Assembly: GCA_025937035.1 (NCBI GenBank)
Contig: JAICSG010000197.1
Location: 1-7,110 of the forward strand
Source: Thermoanaerobaculia bacterium
Lineage (GTDB): Bacteria; Acidobacteriota; Thermoanaerobaculia; Multivoradales; UBA5704
Length of the DNA stretch: 7,110 nucleotides
Reading direction: 5' to 3'
Shown: positions 4,449 through 7,110 of the stretch, piece after piece
Layout: each line of letters starts with the position of its first letter
Position numbering within the stretch: the first letter of the stretch is position 1
Program-made: the position numbers and the translations under genes
Notes under the pieces: model-generated
Told to the model about the DNA's origin: nothing
Databases searched by the model: none
Seen by the model: the letters and a program-made list of their open reading frames with translations, nothing else

Positions 4449-5501
4449 TCAACGTTGGCGGCCGATGGGAACGGGCAGCGGCTCGACCCCCTGGAGCGGC
4501 GGGGCCGTGCGCGCCGCGACCAGGAGACGGTCCTCGTTGGGCCAGCGGCGGTCCAGGATGTAGACCAAGGGATCGACGGGCCGGTATTCGCCGCCGGCGT
4601 CCCGGCGGCGGATCTCGTAGTGGAGGTGGGGGCTGGTGGCCCAGCCGGTCTTGCCCACGGTGGCGATCACGTCCCCCCGCTTCACCCGCTGCCCGGCGCG
4701 GACCGTCACCGTGTCGTCGTGGCCGTAGAGGGTGAAGAAGCTCTCCCCGTTCTGGACGATCACCAGGTTGCCCAGGCGCCACCAGAGGGAGCTGTGATGG
4801 AGCGGCACCTGCCCCGCGAAGGCCACCACGCCGTCGGCCGTGACGTGGACGGGGGTGCCCACAGGGGCCGCGAGATCGGCGCCGGGGTGGACCTCCATCT
4901 CATGGGTGAACGGGCTGCGGCGCCTGCCAAAGCTGCTGACGAGCACGAGGTCGTTGCCGCTCAGGGGGCAGGTGGACGGGGTGGTGCTCACCTGCTCCGG
5001 ATGCGTGGTCTCAAAATCGCGGACCTCGCCCAGCGAGGCGTCGAGCCCTTGCAGCCGCTCCCGCAGCCGGCCCTGGAGACGCCGCCCCTCGGCGATGGTG
5101 TCGCCGTAGATCGACCGCGGATCGGCGGCCGCCACGGGCCGGGCTCCCACCCGCGGCCGGACCGGCGGCAGGCCGTAGATGAGGAAGATCTGGTCCATCC
5201 GCAGCCCCAGCGCCTGGGCGTGGCGGTCGAGGTCGTCCATGCGGCCGACCAGGGCCTGGAGCCGCTCCCCCTGGAGCCGGCGCTCGGAGATCAGCCCCTG
5301 GTACTCCCGCCGGCCGAGGAGGCCGCCGACCACCCCCGGCGCCACGGCGGCGGCGAGGGCCAGGCCGGAGAGGTAGAGCAGCGCCAGCAGCGACCAGAGG
5401 ATGAGGTGGCGGCGCGTCAGGAAGAAGTAGCGCACCCGCTTGCGGATGTCGCCAGGGTGAATCTGGATCTCCAGGCTCTGGGATCCCGCCTCCGCTCTCA
5501 C
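4449..5501 (-). CDS. Membrane-anchored M23 family metallopeptidase (peptidoglycan endopeptidase)
   Basis: 350 residues. A basic cytosolic N-terminus (RKRVRYFFLTRRH) is followed by one transmembrane helix (about 33-55), which places the rest in the periplasm. Residues about 65-165 are helical and charged, probably coiled coil, as in other membrane-linked M23 proteins. The peptidase domain (about 185-315) carries the zinc-binding set H205-PGA-D209 (EVHPGADLAAPVGTPV), H261 in LYGHDD and H292-L-H294 (PHLHYEIRR). All expected ligands are present, so it should be active and cut peptide cross-links in peptidoglycan. The start is GTG at 5501, overlapping the phosphatase stop by four nt (GTGA), so translation is coupled. 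The following gene is bactofilin-like, fitting a cell-shape module. The family is certain; bond specificity cannot be read from sequence. Confidence 0.95.
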   Translation of the reverse strand: MRAEAGSQSLEIQIHPGDIRKRVRYFFLTRRHLILWSLLALLYLSGLALAAAVAPGVVGGLLGRREYQGLISERRLQGERLQALVGRMDDLDRHAQALGLRMDQIFLIYGLPPVRPRVGARPVAAADPRSIYGDTIAEGRRLQGRLRERLQGLDASLGEVRDFETTHPEQVSTTPSTCPLSGNDLVLVSSFGRRRSPFTHEMEVHPGADLAAPVGTPVHVTADGVVAFAGQVPLHHSSLWWRLGNLVIVQNGESFFTLYGHDDTVTVRAGQRVKRGDVIATVGKTGWATSPHLHYEIRRRDAGGEYRPVDPLVYILDRRWPNEDRLLVAARTAPPLQGVEPLPVPIGRQR

Positions 5502-6355
5502 GGGGTGATCGGCTCCATGGTCCGCCGCTCCATCAGCCGCTGCTCAATCACTTCCTCGCTGGCGTGGCGCTGGACGATCGCGAGCAGCTCGCGGTGCAGG
5601 GCCGGTCCCCCGGCCACCACGTTGCCACTGGCGAACGAGCTCAGGCCCCCGTCGGTGTCCGTGACGATCCCCCCGGCCTCGCGCACCAGCAGGATGCCGG
5701 CGCCGATGTCCCAGGGGGAGAGCCGGAACTCGAAGAAGCCGTCGTAGACCCCGGCGGCCGTGTAGGCGAGGTCGAGCGCGGCCGAGCCGCAGCGGCGGAT
5801 GGCCTTGGAGAGCGGGAAGACGTCGCGGAAGATGCCGAGATAGAGGTCCAGGGTCGGCAGGGCGCGCCAGGGATAGCCGGTGGCGAGGAAGGACCCGCGG
5901 AGGCCGTCCTGATCGGAGACCCTCATAGGCCGGCCGTTCCAGGTGGCTCCGCCGCCGCGTGTGGCCGCGAAGAGGTTGTTTCCCTCCGGGTCCTGGATCA
6001 CGGCCGCGAGGAGCTCGTCCCCCTTGCGGCAGGCGATGGAGACGCAGTAGACCGGGAGACCGTGAAGGAAGTTGGTGGTGCCGTCGAGCGGATCGATCAG
6101 CCACTCGTAGTCGCCGCTCCCCTGGCCGGCGCCGCTCCCCTCCTCCGCCAGGATGCGATGCTCGGGGAAGCGCCGGCGGATCTCGGCGACGATGGCGGCC
6201 TCGCTCTCTTTGTCCGCCTGGGTGACGAAATCGTTCTCCCCCTTCCGCCGTACCTCCAGGCCGGCGTCGCGGAAGTAGCGGGTCACGATGCGGGAGCCGG
6301 CGTCCGCGGCGGCGAGAGCGGTTTCGAGGAGATCGTGCAGCAGGTCGTCGTGCAT
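5498..6355 (-). CDS. Inositol monophosphatase family protein
   Basis: 285 residues, normal for the IMPase/SuhB family of Mg2+- and Li+-sensitive phosphomonoesterases. Metal-binding residues are all present: LAEEGSG (E71), WLIDPLDGTTNFLHG (D88, D91, G92, T93) and the second signature LSPWDIGAGILLVREAGG (D216). It is cytosolic. The substrate could be inositol-1-phosphate or another sugar phosphate, and this cannot be settled by sequence. The start is uncertain: the ATG at 6355 (MHDDLLHDLL) best fits the family's N-terminus, but an in-frame ATG at 6394 would add 13 residues and overlap the upstream gene by 17 nt. Neither has a well-placed ribosome binding site; GGAGGG lies about 27 nt before 6355. 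The stop overlaps the M23 peptidase start. Confidence 0.95.
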   Translation of the reverse strand: MHDDLLHDLLETALAAADAGSRIVTRYFRDAGLEVRRKGENDFVTQADKESEAAIVAEIRRRFPEHRILAEEGSGAGQGSGDYEWLIDPLDGTTNFLHGLPVYCVSIACRKGDELLAAVIQDPEGNNLFAATRGGGATWNGRPMRVSDQDGLRGSFLATGYPWRALPTLDLYLGIFRDVFPLSKAIRRCGSAALDLAYTAAGVYDGFFEFRLSPWDIGAGILLVREAGGIVTDTDGGLSSFASGNVVAGGPALHRELLAIVQRHASEEVIEQRLMERRTMEPITP

Positions 6356-6361
6356 GGCGGG

Positions 6362-6400
6362 GGTATTATGCCAGTCCTTACCCTCCACCCCCATAATACC
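6362..6400. repeat. 9-bp inverted repeat at the glycosidase/phosphatase junction
   Basis: ggtattatg (6362-6370) and its complement cataatacc (6392-6400) are separated by 21 nt and are AT-rich against their surroundings. On the minus strand the loop holds the glycosidase stop codon and a GGAGGG sequence, and the second arm ends 6 nt before the phosphatase ATG at 6355. It could fold in mRNA and shape translation of the phosphatase, or be chance. Confidence 0.4.
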
Positions 6401-7110
6401 GGCGGATCGCCCCCTCCGCCTTCCGCCCCTGGAAGCGGAAATCCGCCTCCCGGCCGCTGTCCGCTCCCGGGGCGCTGAAGGCCTTCCAGACGAAGGTGCC
6501 CGCCAGCCAGGGGTGGTGGTCCAGAGCGGCGAGGAGCGCCTCGTAGGCGGCGGCCTGGTCCTCCTCGGAGTAGGAGCCCTCCTCGGCGTGGGGCTTCATC
6601 CAGGCCTCCTTCTTGGCCGCGAAGCCCACCTCCGTCAGGAGAACCGGCTTTCCGAAGCGGCGCGAGGCCCGGGCCAGGCGTTCGGCCACCTGCCGGGCCC
6701 CCTGCTCCAGCTCCGCCTTCCCGGCCCCGGGCTTCTCGGCCAGCGGGAAATAGGCGTCCACGCCGATGAAGTCGAGCCGGTCCCAGAAGCGGACGGTCTC
6801 AAGATCGCCATACCAGTTGGCGGCGTAGGTCACCGGACCTGGATAGAAGAGGCGGACGGCGGCGATCAGGTCCCGCCACTCCGCCTCGCGGCCGATCGTC
6901 TTCGACAGCTCGACGCCCGCGCAGAAGAGGTCGGCCCCGGCCCAGCGGGCGAGCAGGGCGTGGTGGAGGACGTAGCGCCGGTAGCTCCGCCACCAGGCGG
7001 CCCAGTCGGCCTCGCTCTTCATGGCGATCTCCCCCGGCCAGGAGGCGCCCGCCACCCAGACGTGGGGCTTCCAGAGCACGCGGATCCCCCGTGCCTTGGC
7101 CGCCCGCGCC
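6378..7110 (-). CDS. GH113-like TIM-barrel glycoside hydrolase, N-terminus cut by window edge
   Basis: About 244 codons are visible; the frame stays open through base 7110 (ARAAKARGIR before VLWKPHVWV), so the true start lies outside. The order of motifs is that of a (beta/alpha)8 glycosidase: KPHVWV, then CAGVELSKT with the putative acid/base Glu (codon 6911-6909), YAANWYGDL, the strand LDFIGVDAYFPL, GKPVLLTEVGF with the putative nucleophile Glu (codon 6632-6630), and WLAGTFVWKAF near the end. This resembles GH113 (beta-mannanase-type) proteins and related TIM-barrel glycosidase-like proteins; substrate and even activity are not certain. Whether a signal peptide exists cannot be seen. It leads the visible part of the operon with the phosphatase, M23 peptidase and bactofilin-like genes, so a role on envelope or extracellular glycans is plausible. 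Confidence 0.8.
   Translation of the reverse strand, partial: ARAAKARGIRVLWKPHVWVAGASWPGEIAMKSEADWAAWWRSYRRYVLHHALLARWAGADLFCAGVELSKTIGREAEWRDLIAAVRLFYPGPVTYAANWYGDLETVRFWDRLDFIGVDAYFPLAEKPGAGKAELEQGARQVAERLARASRRFGKPVLLTEVGFAAKKEAWMKPHAEEGSYSEEDQAAAYEALLAALDHHPWLAGTFVWKAFSAPGADSGREADFRFQGRKAEGAIRRYYGGGG

Noticed and set aside
2683..4563. 626-codon plus-strand open frame opposite tyrS and the bactofilin-like gene
   Set aside because: Antisense shadow of GC-rich coding sequence; low-complexity translation with no family resemblance, while the minus strand carries clear tyrS motifs.
1..7110. CRISPR array, tRNA or rRNA genes, insertion-sequence transposase, integrase
   Set aside because: No regularly spaced short repeats, no cloverleaf or rRNA sequence, and no transposase or recombinase motifs were seen on either strand.

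Overview
The window is GC-rich bacterial chromosomal DNA, almost all of it coding, with nearly every gene on the minus strand. No gene pins down the taxon. The GC-rich housekeeping genes, a bactofilin-like/M23 peptidase pair and a lanthipeptide-type precursor with an LNRETL leader would fit a Gram-negative environmental lineage such as Acidobacteriota (Thermoanaerobaculia-like) or Myxococcota. That placement is inference with low confidence.

Right half (about 2332-7110, minus strand, read right to left): a tightly packed gene string. It holds a GH113-like TIM-barrel glycosidase (cut by the window edge), an inositol-monophosphatase-family phosphatase, a membrane-anchored M23 (LytM/peptidase_M23) endopeptidase, a bactofilin-like beta-helix protein and a complete tyrosyl-tRNA synthetase, tyrS. 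Gaps are 0-23 nt, and the phosphatase and peptidase overlap by 4 nt (GTGA), so co-transcription is likely. The peptidase plus bactofilin-like pair points to cell-envelope or cell-shape work.

Middle (about 1539-2331): the unusual part. The last 150 codons of tyrS are present a second time (1545-1996 versus 2338-2789, ungapped, 38 differences in 452 bases by hand count, about 92% identical). This second copy has lost its catalytic part. Between the two copies, on the opposite strand and in locally AT-rich DNA, lies a small gene (2122-2286) for a 54-residue peptide with a lanthipeptide-type leader, a Gly-Gly cleavage site and a Cys/Ser/Thr-rich core. It has its own -10-like box, an exact 18-bp palindrome near the expected transcription start, a good ribosome binding site and a 12-bp-stem terminator. 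No modification enzyme or transporter is in the window.

Left half (1-1539, minus strand): a three-gene operon of a small 3-TM membrane protein, a DCC-family (DUF393) thiol-disulfide oxidoreductase-like protein and a TetR-family regulator. A strong promoter (TTGACA, 17 nt, TACTCT) precedes it. Exact TGAACGCGTTCA palindromes flank the promoter, with centres 53 bp apart (about five helical turns), which is the layout expected of an autoregulated TetR operon.
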